The notes below the pieces were generated by a model, which saw nothing but the letters and a program-made list of their open reading frames with translations, did no database searches and was not told the origin of the DNA. From NCBI GenBank assembly GCA_903910705.1, contig CAIWAN010000003.1:1-34577 (forward strand): 34,577 bases of DNA, written 5' to 3'. Of this stretch, positions 16,446-25,099 are shown in pieces. The position numbers were made by a program, and so were the translations under genes. The stretch is from an uncultured Candidatus Marinamargulisbacteria bacterium (GTDB lineage Bacteria > Margulisbacteria > Riflemargulisbacteria > GWF2-35-9). The number at the start of each line of letters is the position of its first letter. Within the stretch, counting starts at the first letter, position 1.

Positions 16446-16586
16446 ATGAATCGAACAAAACACAGTCTTTATCTTCTCATTCTGGGTGTAACTTTCTATT
16501 GCGCACTTCCTGTGCTCGCAATGACGTATGAAGCCCCCTTGGGTGCTCAGATCAGTCATACTCTACAAATATTTGAAAGATCATAG
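16446..16586 (+). CDS. Tiny predicted secreted peptide
   Basis: A 46-residue ORF. AAGGGG at 16431-16436 lies 9 nt before ATG 16446. The product is MNRTKHS, a hydrophobic stretch LYLLILGVTFYCALPVLA that looks like a cleavable signal peptide, and a ~20-residue tail (MTYEAPLGAQ...FERS). No family is recognised. The reading frame also opens upstream through the hairpin, but that part is not credible as protein. It ends just before the mutY promoter. It could be a genuine small exported peptide or a decayed gene start. Confidence 0.4.
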   Translation: MNRTKHSLYLLILGVTFYCALPVLAMTYEAPLGAQISHTLQIFERS

Positions 16587-16588
16587 TC

Positions 16589-16597
16589 TGCTATAAT
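16589..16597 (+). promoter_or_regulatory. Extended -10 promoter of mutY
   Basis: TG-C-TATAAT ends 8 nt before the mutY ATG. Transcription would start about 16604, leaving almost no leader. No acceptable -35 is visible, which an extended -10 can tolerate. Confidence 0.55.
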
Positions 16598-16605
16598 TAG
16601 TCGCT

Positions 16606-17685
16606 ATGACACATAGCGAGAAAGAATGGGCTGTTCGGCTCATTAAATGGTACCACCTCCATAAACGGTCAATGCCTTGGCGAGCTGATCCTACACCCTA
16701 TCATGTGTGGATCAGCGAGATGATGTTACAGCAAACGCAAGTATCGACGGTGATCCCCTATTTCGAGCGGTTTATTGAGAAATTTCCTACGGTTGGTTAT
16801 CTTGCTCGGGCAAACGAACAACAGGTTCTTAAGGTATGGGAAGGGCTCGGTTATTATTCTCGAGCTAGAAATCTTCACAAAGCGGCAAAGGTTGTCGTTA
16901 ATGAGCTTCAAGGTGTGATTCCTGATTCCTTTTTAAACTTGTTATGCTTGCCGGGGCTTGGCCCTTATGCCGCTGCCGCTATTGCGAGCATTGCTTTTGG
17001 GGAAGCTGTGCCGTCCGTTGATGGGAACTTTTTGCGCGTATTTTCTCGATTTTGGGGGATAACCGACCCCATTTCTAATGCAAAAGTTAAAAAAGATATT
17101 TTTACTCGTCTTCAAGATGTTATCTGCCAAGTGGATCCTTCAGCTTTTAATCAAGGTGTGATGGAGTTAGGTGCAACCGTGTGCCGATCAAAAGCCCCAA
17201 AATGCCCTGAATGCCCGTTACAGTTAGATTGTTGGGCAAAAGAACAGGGCAAGGTTGAATCGATCCCTGTTACAAAAAAGGGAGTGAAAGTACCTCATGT
17301 GGAAGTAGGGGCTGCCATTATTTGGCAAGGGGATAAAATATTGATCACCTGTCGTCCTGAAGGTAAAATGTTGGCCGGATTGTGGGAGTTCCCCGGCGGA
17401 AAGCAGGAAGCCAATGAGACGATTAAGCAAACCATTATCCGAGAGATCGTTGAAGAAACGGCTCTAAATATTGAATTGACTCATGAACAAGGTGTTTATC
17501 GCCATGCCTATTCGCATTTTACGCTTAGACTGCATGCTTGGCATGCAACAACCCCTAATGCAAATGAGATAAAGACGGATCTGCCTTTTCAATGGGTTCG
17601 GGTGGATCAATTGAACGATTTTCCCTTTCCAGAAGTCGATCGAAAAATAATTCGAGATTTATGTCGAAATAATTCGTTGGCTTGA
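16606..17685 (+). CDS. mutY: A/G-specific adenine DNA glycosylase
   Basis: Removes adenine mispaired with 8-oxoguanine. 359 residues. The helix-hairpin-helix glycosylase domain has catalytic Glu38 (SEMMLQQTQ), hairpin LPGLGPYAAAA (~115-125) and catalytic Asp139 (VDGNFLRVFSR). The 4Fe-4S ligands C193, C200, C203 and C209 have the family spacing C-x6-C-x2-C-x5-C. The C-terminal NUDIX-like domain that reads 8-oxoG carries a degenerate nudix box (REIVEETALN, with A for the usual G), as is normal in MutY. No SD precedes the ATG, but TATAAT is only 8 nt upstream, so the mRNA is probably leaderless. Confidence 0.96.
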   Translation: MTHSEKEWAVRLIKWYHLHKRSMPWRADPTPYHVWISEMMLQQTQVSTVIPYFERFIEKFPTVGYLARANEQQVLKVWEGLGYYSRARNLHKAAKVVVNELQGVIPDSFLNLLCLPGLGPYAAAAIASIAFGEAVPSVDGNFLRVFSRFWGITDPISNAKVKKDIFTRLQDVICQVDPSAFNQGVMELGATVCRSKAPKCPECPLQLDCWAKEQGKVESIPVTKKGVKVPHVEVGAAIIWQGDKILITCRPEGKMLAGLWEFPGGKQEANETIKQTIIREIVEETALNIELTHEQGVYRHAYSHFTLRLHAWHATTPNANEIKTDLPFQWVRVDQLNDFPFPEVDRKIIRDLCRNNSLA

Positions 17686-17710
17686 ACAACAAGCCGCTCT
17701 CCGCTATAGT
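17682..17710 (+). promoter_or_regulatory. Sigma70 promoter for the coiled-coil/motor operon
   Basis: TTGAAC at 17682-17687 and TATAGT at 17705-17710 are 17 nt apart. The predicted start point, 7 nt on, coincides with the A of the ATG at 17717, and there is no SD. This suggests a leaderless transcript for the first gene of the motor cluster. The -35 overlaps the mutY stop codon. Confidence 0.65.
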
Positions 17711-17716
17711 GTTATT

Positions 17717-20044
17717 ATGACTTCCTCAGCCGAAGAATTCGACCATATCATTAATGTAGCTCGAAAGCAGTCCGACGTTATCTCTAAACATGCTGAAGAT
17801 GAAGCTCAATTCATTCGATCCAAAACTCAAGAAAATATCTCAACTCTGTGGACATTAACACACGACGAAGTCGAGCGTCTTACTCGAGAGATTCGTGATG
17901 AAGCGAGCCAAATTACAAAGATCGCCTCTGATCAGGCTACCGTTATTACGGATCAAGCCAATGATAGTGCGCAGAGGATGTTAGTATTTATTCAACGCCT
18001 GCTAGCGAATGCGACAGGGATGTCTTCTGCTATGATCGAAAAACTGCGCAATATTGACTCCGATATTACCAAAATGATCGAAGAGGCGAAAACAAAAGCA
18101 TTAGCTGATCGGGAATCCATTTTGGACATTGCCAAAAATGAAGCCATGCATCAACTGGAAAGCATGCAGTCATGGGCTGAAGAGGTTCATCATGAGGCGA
18201 TTGCTTATGGGCAGAATCTTGTTCAAGCGGCACAAGAGAATGCCGATAAGATTCGTGCAAAAGGACTCTTTGAAGCCGATCGACTTATTTCAGAAGCCAA
18301 TAAAGAATCATTGCGACGATTAGATGAAGTGAAAGCCTTTTCCGAATCGATCCGACTCTATTCAACCGATCAAGTCAAAACAGAACTTGAAATGTCTGAG
18401 TCCGAAGCACGACTCGTTCTTCAAGGAGCTTATGATCAAATGAGAACGATTCTTGATGATGCTCGTAATTCAGGGACATTGATCCATGAAAGAGCGTCTG
18501 ATCGTTTAGCCTCTGCCATGTCTGAGGCTCTGGATATTGTTGATAACGCACGTCAAAATGGGATTGTTATCGAAGAAAAAGCCTCCGCAGAATTAGAAGC
18601 CGCGAGACAACGTGCGGATCGTTTGATCCTTGATGCCAAAGAACAAGCCCAAACTATTATTGCTGATGCTGAGGGAGTGGTCACGTCAATGATGGATCGT
18701 GCAGAGGATGATGTTCGCGCTATTCGCCAAGAAGCAGAAACTGTTTGCGAAAGTTTGCGTCAACAGGCTATTGATTATCATGATCTGCTTGTTCAGACAG
18801 CTGAGAAAGAATCCGAAGGGATCATGGTCGAGGCAGAGCGTCTAGAATCAGAGATCCTTCAACATGCCCAAGCTACTGCCGATTCTATGGGTGATGCAAC
18901 CGAGTCCAAGGAAAAAATAAATATCCTGATGTCAGAAGCTAGACAAAAGGCAAGTCAGCTTATTGAGCATGCAGAGGCCTGTGCGATCGAGATTGTCCAG
19001 CAAGCCGAATCTGCAGATAATACGATCAATGTAATAAGCGAAATAAGTGAAACAACTGAGACATCGAATATGATCATTTCCGACGCTACTCAAAAGGCAA
19101 CTCAACTGATTGAACAAGCCGAGGCACGCGCGATCGCGATTATTGAAAAGGCCCAATTTGATGCCGATGAAACGATTAATAAAACGAATGATAAAGCTTT
19201 TGAAATTCTTGAAAAAGCCCAACTGGATCTTGATCAAAATGAATCCTTTGAATCAGAACAAACGAAAGCCCTCGCCATTCGTGCTGAGGCCGATCAGTAT
19301 CGCAAGATGCAAGAGGATCAGGCTGCAGATCTCATTCGTGAGGTCGTTTTGTTGATGGGTGAGACTCGAGAAAAGTCGGCTCGCATCCAAGCTCGCGCTG
19401 ATTTGAATCGACTTAATGCTGAAAAAGCCATTAGTAGTGACCATACAAGCCTTGAAATAATTGAACAAGCAAAACTTGATGCTGAGGAGATTATTGTCAG
19501 TGCCACTCAGAAAGCTGAATACCTGCGCACCTTAGCTGAGTCAGACGCTCTTGAGGTGAAAGAATCTGCGGCTCGATATCAACAGGCGATCGTTCAGAAG
19601 AAAACCTATGAAGCTGAAGAAATTCGTGCGAAAGCTATTGTTGAGGCGAAGTCATTTATGGATGAAGTGCGAGCTCACAGTAAACAAGAATGGAATAATA
19701 CCTTGCGTGAAGCCTATAAAATTGCCGAGAAGAAAGATAGTCTTCTTGAGGAATACACTCAGTATGAGCAAGATATCCGATCGAAGATATCCGCTTCTCA
19801 AGCTAAACTCGAACAACTTGAACAACATATTCGTAAGGGACAAGAAGAAGAAGCTCGGATCAAGGCTCGTGTAGAAATTCTCTTAGAGCCTCTTACTCAA
19901 CGTAAGGATCATGTTGGCCAAATGAATGAAAATATTGATGTTTTACACATGAACAAAAACGGACTATTTATTTCAAATCCAAAAGCGAATAAATCGGTAT
20001 CATCGTCAATCGATCAAAAGAGTCAATCGATTTATGCAAGTTAG
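17717..20044 (+). CDS. Giant cytoplasmic coiled-coil protein (motor-cluster scaffold candidate)
   Basis: 775 residues, almost entirely charged alpha-helix rich in Ala, Glu, Gln, Ile and Arg. It has no signal peptide or TM segment. Units of the type A-x-x-I-x-x-x-A-x-x-x-A recur. One ~50-residue unit is visibly duplicated: EARQKASQLIEHAEACAI at DNA 18933 and DATQKATQLIEQAEARAI about 150 nt later. The build resembles bacterial hendecad-repeat filament or polarity proteins (Scy/FilP type) and DivIVA-like proteins, but I claim no orthology. The last ~60 residues are less regular. The motA-like gene starts 7 nt after its stop, so it is very probably co-transcribed with the stator. I infer a cytoskeletal scaffold or track. 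Confidence 0.7.
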   Translation: MTSSAEEFDHIINVARKQSDVISKHAEDEAQFIRSKTQENISTLWTLTHDEVERLTREIRDEASQITKIASDQATVITDQANDSAQRMLVFIQRLLANATGMSSAMIEKLRNIDSDITKMIEEAKTKALADRESILDIAKNEAMHQLESMQSWAEEVHHEAIAYGQNLVQAAQENADKIRAKGLFEADRLISEANKESLRRLDEVKAFSESIRLYSTDQVKTELEMSESEARLVLQGAYDQMRTILDDARNSGTLIHERASDRLASAMSEALDIVDNARQNGIVIEEKASAELEAARQRADRLILDAKEQAQTIIADAEGVVTSMMDRAEDDVRAIRQEAETVCESLRQQAIDYHDLLVQTAEKESEGIMVEAERLESEILQHAQATADSMGDATESKEKINILMSEARQKASQLIEHAEACAIEIVQQAESADNTINVISEISETTETSNMIISDATQKATQLIEQAEARAIAIIEKAQFDADETINKTNDKAFEILEKAQLDLDQNESFESEQTKALAIRAEADQYRKMQEDQAADLIREVVLLMGETREKSARIQARADLNRLNAEKAISSDHTSLEIIEQAKLDAEEIIVSATQKAEYLRTLAESDALEVKESAARYQQAIVQKKTYEAEEIRAKAIVEAKSFMDEVRAHSKQEWNNTLREAYKIAEKKDSLLEEYTQYEQDIRSKISASQAKLEQLEQHIRKGQEEEARIKARVEILLEPLTQRKDHVGQMNENIDVLHMNKNGLFISNPKANKSVSSSIDQKSQSIYAS

Positions 20045-20051
20045 TTAAATC

Positions 20052-20810
20052 ATGATCGATATATCAACTGTCGTTGGTTTTATTGTTGCTTTTTTTCTGA
20101 TCTATGTTGGTATTTCACGAGATGCGAATATCGCTCTGTTTATCAATGGTAGCGCCTTAATTCTTACGGCTGGGGGAACGCTTATAGCTACATTCATCGC
20201 CTTGCCTTGGTCTATGGTTCCCAAGGTGTTAAGGGCGTTCGTTAAACTGTTCGTAGAACCTAAAGCAGAATCTACTGCCGCAACCATAAAGAAAATGGTT
20301 CGATATAGTGAGATCGCTTATTCCCAAGGCGTAGAACAGTTGCCATCGTCGGATGAGTTTAAAAAGGAAGCCTTGTTTGTTCAGAAGGGGTTGATCATGC
20401 TTTCAGACGGACGACCAGAGAACTTTATTAAAGAAACGTTAGACTCTCATATTCGTGAAATGGCTAGTCGGCACAAAATGATCGCGGATACGTTTGTTAC
20501 AGCCGGTAGTTTTGCACCCACCTTCGGTCTGCTAGGAACAGTCGTCGGCATTATTCAAGTGCTTCGTCAAATTACAAATCCCGCGCAAGTGGGGCTCTCT
20601 ATGTCGATTGCATTGTTAACCATATTTTATGGTGTAGTGCTTGCTAATGTTGTTTTTATTCCTTTGTCTCAGAAACTACGTTTTCGTAGTTCCCTTGAGG
20701 TAAAATATAAGCAACTGGTCATTCAGGGTATTGTTTGTATCCATCAGGGAATGATCCCGATCATGGTTGAACAACGATTGAAGGGGTATCTTGAGGAGAG
20801 TAAGTCTTAA
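20052..20810 (+). CDS. MotA/PomA-like stator subunit
   Basis: Inner-membrane channel subunit of an ion-driven motor, 252 residues as in PomA. Two TM helices (~4-22 and ~30-52) precede the cytoplasmic torque domain (~60-145). Two more TM helices follow, with the signature GSFAPTFGLLGTVVGIIQVL (~156-175) including the conserved channel proline. There is no long periplasmic loop. QKGLIMLSDGRP matches the PomA cytoplasmic segment in style. It follows the coiled-coil gene by 7 nt, has no clear SD (likely coupled), and precedes motB by 2 nt. It differs from ExbB/TolQ by topology. Confidence 0.9.
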   Translation: MIDISTVVGFIVAFFLIYVGISRDANIALFINGSALILTAGGTLIATFIALPWSMVPKVLRAFVKLFVEPKAESTAATIKKMVRYSEIAYSQGVEQLPSSDEFKKEALFVQKGLIMLSDGRPENFIKETLDSHIREMASRHKMIADTFVTAGSFAPTFGLLGTVVGIIQVLRQITNPAQVGLSMSIALLTIFYGVVLANVVFIPLSQKLRFRSSLEVKYKQLVIQGIVCIHQGMIPIMVEQRLKGYLEESKS

Positions 20811-20812
20811 GC

Positions 20813-21499
20813 ATGCCGGATCAAGATTTTATTGATCAAAATCATGATATTGAAACAATATTAGCCAATACCAATCGATGGGCCGTCTCTTATGGAGATT
20901 TGATGTCGGTATTGATGTGTCTATTCCTTCTTCTTTATGCTTTTGCGGCGACCAATAATGTAGAAGGTCGAAAGCAACTTGAGCAGATCCAGAAAATGTT
21001 CGGGGGCAATTCTGATAAGCAACTTATGAATGTGGTCAAACAGATCAATCTTGAAGAATCAACGGCTAAAGAAATTCGCGGATTTATTGAGGGTTCAAAT
21101 TTGTCAGGATATGCCGTTATCAAGGTCGACGATTTCCAAATTAAATTGATGATGACTCAAGCGATCATGTTTGAGTCAGGAAGTACATCTATCACTTCAA
21201 AGGTTACCCCTGTTTTAGATAAATTAGCTCAAATGTTAAAGGTTATGGATAATCGGATCGAAATTGAGGGTCATACGGATGATTCCCCCGGAAACAATTT
21301 TGAGATCTCCGTGGAACGGTCGTTATCTGTTATGAACTATTTAATCGCAAAAGGGATCTCGCCTGATCGAATAGCGCTTATCGGAATGGGTTCGTTTCGG
21401 CCTCTGGTTCCTAATAAAAATGATGAAAATCGATCTCGAAATCGACGAGTCGAAATAAACATTCTCAGAAAACAAGCAGATTTACTTAAAAATTCCTAG
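20813..21499 (+). CDS. MotB/PomB-like stator subunit with OmpA-like domain
   Basis: 228 residues. A short cytoplasmic tail precedes a single TM helix with the ion-carrying Asp29 (WAVSYGDLMSVLMCLFLLLY). The DLMS-LMC pattern is closer to Na+-type PomB than to E. coli MotB, so sodium coupling is plausible but unproven. A short linker leads to a C-terminal OmpA-like peptidoglycan-binding domain (IEIEGHTDDSPGNNFEISVERS to NRRVEIN). The linker/plug region is short compared with MotB (~308 residues). It is immediately downstream of motA. Together they should form a 5:2 ion-driven stator anchored to the cell wall. Confidence 0.9.
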   Translation: MPDQDFIDQNHDIETILANTNRWAVSYGDLMSVLMCLFLLLYAFAATNNVEGRKQLEQIQKMFGGNSDKQLMNVVKQINLEESTAKEIRGFIEGSNLSGYAVIKVDDFQIKLMMTQAIMFESGSTSITSKVTPVLDKLAQMLKVMDNRIEIEGHTDDSPGNNFEISVERSLSVMNYLIAKGISPDRIALIGMGSFRPLVPNKNDENRSRNRRVEINILRKQADLLKNS

Positions 21500-21546
21500 A
21501 AAAGCTTCTAGTTAGAGTTTTCATCGGTTAAGATATTTATGAACTC

Positions 21547-23085
21547 ATGTCATATTTGTCAAAATATCAATTAAAGTTAATTCTTGTATGCTTTATAGGG
21601 CTGCAGGTGTTTTCCTTTCCTTTGCAACTTGGGGAGGTCGTCGAATTACAGCGTGATTATGAGGTAAAGGCTCAGTCCGTCCTTAATCGCTATTTCGGTC
21701 CAGATCAAGTCCTTGTTAATGTGATCGTGTTTACAAAAAACTCTAATATCACCACGATCAGTAACTTTAACGAAAAGAATCAGCTTAAGAATCAACCGAT
21801 GAATGGTGATCAAGCTTCAGCAAATAATCTTCCGGGGTATTCTGTTTTATCTGCTCAACAAAACCGAATGTATGATTCTGTTTCGCAGATCAGTCGGGTC
21901 AGTCAACAAACGGCTTCAGAAAAAGATATCTCACGAATTGAAGCAACCTTGATCGTCCCCGTAAAGTTTACGATCCCAGCGGTGCAACAAGCTCAACAAA
22001 TCGTTTCTACCGTTCTAAAGTTGGATACTATTCGGGGGGACAAACTTACGGTAATGAAGCTCGACTTTAAAGATGTTAAGAGTGCTGATCTTCCCTTCTC
22101 GAAGCGTTTTATTCAAACCATTCAATCGAATGAATTCATTAAGATCTACGTCGTTTATGCCTTTATATTGTTAATCGTCCTTATCGTTGTATTGGCGTTT
22201 CTATCGGGCATTTTAATTATTTCTAGTCGACTCAGAAGAAATGCTAATCAAGCGTTATTATCCGATCAGGTGAATGCTAATCAACCTGCTCAAAAAGAAG
22301 AGGATGCTTCCTCCATTGATGAATTGGGCGATATGTTAGGTGCAACGACGGTTAAACAGCCCACCTTTGTATCGACGCCTCAACAAACCGGAAGCAGCGC
22401 ACCTGAAGGGGTTGCTCTATCCTTGCTTCCTATCGATCAATTAGGAAAGTTGGCCTATTTAATAAAAAATGAAGCCATCGAAAAGCAATTGGCTGTTTTT
22501 AATTATCTTCGCCCCGAAGTCGCTGCTCGACTACTTGAATTATTCCCTCTCAATACACAAAAGGCCATCGTTCTTAATCTGAGTGAAGAGCGAAAACTTT
22601 TGCCCGATGATGTAAGGGCTTATGTTGCTGATATTGAATCCCAACTTGACTATACGCTCGGAGGTAAAGCCTTTACTAGCCAATTGTTTGACTTTGTAAA
22701 TGTCGAAACCACGCAAAATATTCTCGACGAAGTTCGTAAAGATAATCGAGGGCTAGCAGATGAAATATCCAAGAGCATCTACGTTTTCTCTGATCTACAA
22801 TTCGTCGAAAAGGGTGTTATTCAATCGATTGTTAGATCGGTGGGTGTTAAAGAGTTCTCTATCGCTATGAGTGACGAACCGGAGGTTTTTAGAGAGGTCA
22901 TCTATAGCTCTGTTTCTGATGGCGTAGGCGAGTTAATTAAACAATCTTTATCACTGCTGCGTCGTCAGCCTCGAAGTGTCGTTGCTGAGGCTAAACAGAA
23001 GGTTGTTCTCTTGATCAAACGTCTCAATAAAGAAGGTCTTGTTGCAGATAAAGGGTTATTAACTAAAGTCTCTAACGACATCTAA
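21547..23085 (+). CDS. Natural FliF(C-half)-FliG fusion protein
   Basis: 512 residues combining two flagellar parts. Residues 1-24 are a signal peptide or anchor. Residues ~36-175 resemble FliF ring-building motif 3: YEVKAQSVLNRYFGPDQVLV corresponds to the FliF ...LEPIVGPGNVRA segment, and KLDTIRGDKLTVMKLDF to ...GLDPERGDSVEVVNMPF. A TM helix follows at 199-226, equivalent to FliF TM2, then a linker. A FliG middle/C-terminal domain fills ~290-512 (LPIDQLGKLAYLIKNE, LGGKAFTSQLF, ISKSIYVFSDL, IQSIVRSV, VVLLIKRLNKEG). FliF RBM1/2 and TM1 are absent. Charged torque-helix residues of FliG appear substituted. It has no clear SD. Located 47 nt after motB. Confidence 0.82.
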   Translation: MSYLSKYQLKLILVCFIGLQVFSFPLQLGEVVELQRDYEVKAQSVLNRYFGPDQVLVNVIVFTKNSNITTISNFNEKNQLKNQPMNGDQASANNLPGYSVLSAQQNRMYDSVSQISRVSQQTASEKDISRIEATLIVPVKFTIPAVQQAQQIVSTVLKLDTIRGDKLTVMKLDFKDVKSADLPFSKRFIQTIQSNEFIKIYVVYAFILLIVLIVVLAFLSGILIISSRLRRNANQALLSDQVNANQPAQKEEDASSIDELGDMLGATTVKQPTFVSTPQQTGSSAPEGVALSLLPIDQLGKLAYLIKNEAIEKQLAVFNYLRPEVAARLLELFPLNTQKAIVLNLSEERKLLPDDVRAYVADIESQLDYTLGGKAFTSQLFDFVNVETTQNILDEVRKDNRGLADEISKSIYVFSDLQFVEKGVIQSIVRSVGVKEFSIAMSDEPEVFREVIYSSVSDGVGELIKQSLSLLRRQPRSVVAEAKQKVVLLIKRLNKEGLVADKGLLTKVSNDI

Positions 23086-23093
23086 TCAGATAT

Positions 23094-25040
23094 CTAATCA
23101 ATCGACGTAAAGTTGATCTTCAACATTTTGGTGCCTTCTACATAATCTTCAATAATGGGTTCGTTCGTTTTGGATATCTCATTAATCAAGCCCTCTATGC
23201 GTTTCTCGTTAGCGTATAAAAGGTCAAGGATAGGAGCGATCTCCTCGAGATCTTCTGGACTAAGTTTTTTTCGTATAAGATTCGTTGCCATTAAAATTGA
23301 GGCAAGCGGGTTTTTGATCTCGTGATTGAGCGTGACGGCCATGGTGGAGATCAAGGCCAGTTGTTCGGATTTTGCTTTTATCAGAAATAAGGTTTTAAGA
23401 TCTGAGGTCATTTCGTTCAAGGACTGCGCCAATTGTCCCATTTCGTCTTTGTTATTCAGTTTGATCTGAAAATCGAGGTTCCCTTTCTTAAATTCGAACA
23501 ACCCTGCACTGATCACTTTGATCGGATTTTCGAAAAGTAGGGCGAGCAGAAGCCCAAGAACAATAAATAAAAGGGTAGACCCAAACAATATCATTAAGGC
23601 GTTCTGTTCGCCCTTCAAGACCCCCGAGAGGGCAATACTCTCCTTCTGTTTTACGACATAGGTAATATCTAGTTTAGGATCGTACATTAAGGCCACAAAG
23701 TAGGGCTCACCCTGATAGGAGAGTTTCTTGAATCCGTTTTGTTTTAGACTGACCCCCCTTAATGCATCGGTGACAGAAAGATAGTCATGTTGCTGAATAG
23801 AGAAGTAATGTGAATTGATAATGTCAATTTCAAGCTGAGTACCCTTTTGAAGCTGTTCAAAGAGTGCTGTTAGGTGGTTGACATTGAAAAAAGCCGCTAA
23901 GCTATAAATACAGGCCGTTTCTTCAGGATTTAGGATGGGGATAGAGACGAACATAAGATCCTTTTGAAAGGAAATATAATTCTTTATCATTAAGTTGTTC
24001 TTGATGGCCAAATCATAGAGTAAAGAAGTAACGGGTGATGATTCTGCATTGATCAAGTTAATATCGCTTTGTACCGCTCTGATATGACTTGGTGTAAGGA
24101 GCATAAGTTCTTTTACGGAAGGGTTTCGTCTAACGGCATCATAAAAGAAGGCGCCCGTGATCATAAGATTGTTGATGTCGATATTGGGGTTCTTTTTGAG
24201 CTGCTCTAAATATTGAGCATTATTTTCGATGGTATTCTCAATTTCTGTTTTCAAACTATAAGCCATCCTAACGAATATTTTGTGTTCATTTTGAATGATA
24301 GCGTTTCGTGTCAGAGTTAAGATCGAGAAAGACGTTCCCAAAATGGCGAGGATAATTAACAAGGTAAATGCTGAAACAAATTTAAAGATCATTCTTGATT
24401 GAATAAACTCAATGATCGATTTTATATTAAACAAGGATCGATGAGCGGTGCGACGCGTGATAAAGTCAATATTGACGATCGATAGCCCAATAAACCCTAA
24501 AAAGGAGAGGATAGAGAAATCGGTTCGAGGTAGAAAAGCAATGAGTGGCAATATCAGAATGAAGAATCGAGAGCTTGGGCGGCTCATTTCGAGATGTTTC
24601 CCATTTAAATTAAAGATGCCGGTCAGCATGAGTAAAATGCCGATATAACCAAATTGATGGGTGATATAGTTTTGAATGTCAATAAAATGGGCGTGAGGAA
24701 CGGGACAAAATATTAAAGCGCCCGAAACCAACGTCAAAGCAATTAGGTAGGAGTTCTGACGGTTTTCAGGTAGCTTATCTTTAATATCTTTAATAAGGAA
24801 AACGCCAATGCCAAAGCTATTTAAAAGAAACAATCGTTCGATGGTGGAAATAAGGGTCTCACTAAAATGACGATCTCCAATAAACATGATCACAAAAGCT
24901 AAAATGATCTGAAGCAATATCAATAATGCGCCGACCTGAATGTTTTTTCCGCGATATTGGAATAAAAATAAGACCCAAATAACAATATCCATTATTAAGA
25001 TAATCGTCGAGAGGTATAGAAATAATGACGAGAGATCCAT
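23094..25040 (-). CDS. Membrane sensor with HAMP and HisKA domains but no ATPase domain
   Basis: 648 residues from ATG 25040. Seven or so N-terminal hydrophobic helices (to ~190) come first, then another TM helix (~225-250), a large extracytoplasmic Cache-like region and a further TM helix. HAMP follows (NPIKVISAGLFEFKKGNLDF...), then a DHp/HisKA helix pair with candidate phospho-acceptor His573 (LNHEIKNPLASI). Only 75 residues follow the histidine, ending EDYVEGTKMLKINFTSID. No N, G1 or G2 box of an HATPase domain exists, and the convergent fusion gene ends 8 nt away, so no broken remainder can lie there. A separate kinase may phosphorylate it. TTG 25049 is a weaker start. Confidence 0.8.
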   Translation of the reverse strand: MDLSSLFLYLSTIILIMDIVIWVLFLFQYRGKNIQVGALLILLQIILAFVIMFIGDRHFSETLISTIERLFLLNSFGIGVFLIKDIKDKLPENRQNSYLIALTLVSGALIFCPVPHAHFIDIQNYITHQFGYIGILLMLTGIFNLNGKHLEMSRPSSRFFILILPLIAFLPRTDFSILSFLGFIGLSIVNIDFITRRTAHRSLFNIKSIIEFIQSRMIFKFVSAFTLLIILAILGTSFSILTLTRNAIIQNEHKIFVRMAYSLKTEIENTIENNAQYLEQLKKNPNIDINNLMITGAFFYDAVRRNPSVKELMLLTPSHIRAVQSDINLINAESSPVTSLLYDLAIKNNLMIKNYISFQKDLMFVSIPILNPEETACIYSLAAFFNVNHLTALFEQLQKGTQLEIDIINSHYFSIQQHDYLSVTDALRGVSLKQNGFKKLSYQGEPYFVALMYDPKLDITYVVKQKESIALSGVLKGEQNALMILFGSTLLFIVLGLLLALLFENPIKVISAGLFEFKKGNLDFQIKLNNKDEMGQLAQSLNEMTSDLKTLFLIKAKSEQLALISTMAVTLNHEIKNPLASILMATNLIRKKLSPEDLEEIAPILDLLYANEKRIEGLINEISKTNEPIIEDYVEGTKMLKINFTSID

Positions 25041-25049
25041 GCTAGTCAA

Positions 25050-25078
25050 ACTATAGGGTGCTGAATCTTTTTTTTCAA
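25050..25078 (-). promoter_or_regulatory. Promoter of the HisKA sensor gene
   Basis: On the minus strand TTGAAA (25078-25073) and TATAGT (25055-25050) are 17 nt apart. The predicted start lies ~3 nt before the ATG at 25040, with no SD, so the mRNA is effectively leaderless. Confidence 0.65.
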
Positions 25079-25099
25079 TATGTTTTAACTAATCAAAAT

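Noticed and set aside
17717-23085. Ordinary flagellar operon
   Set aside because: Only stator genes and a FliF-FliG fusion are present; no rod, hook, export or switch genes in the window. Flagellar genes elsewhere in the genome cannot be excluded.
23094-25040. Histidine kinase truncated by frameshift
   Set aside because: Downstream on that strand is immediately the 3' end of an intact convergent gene, leaving no relic of an ATPase domain.
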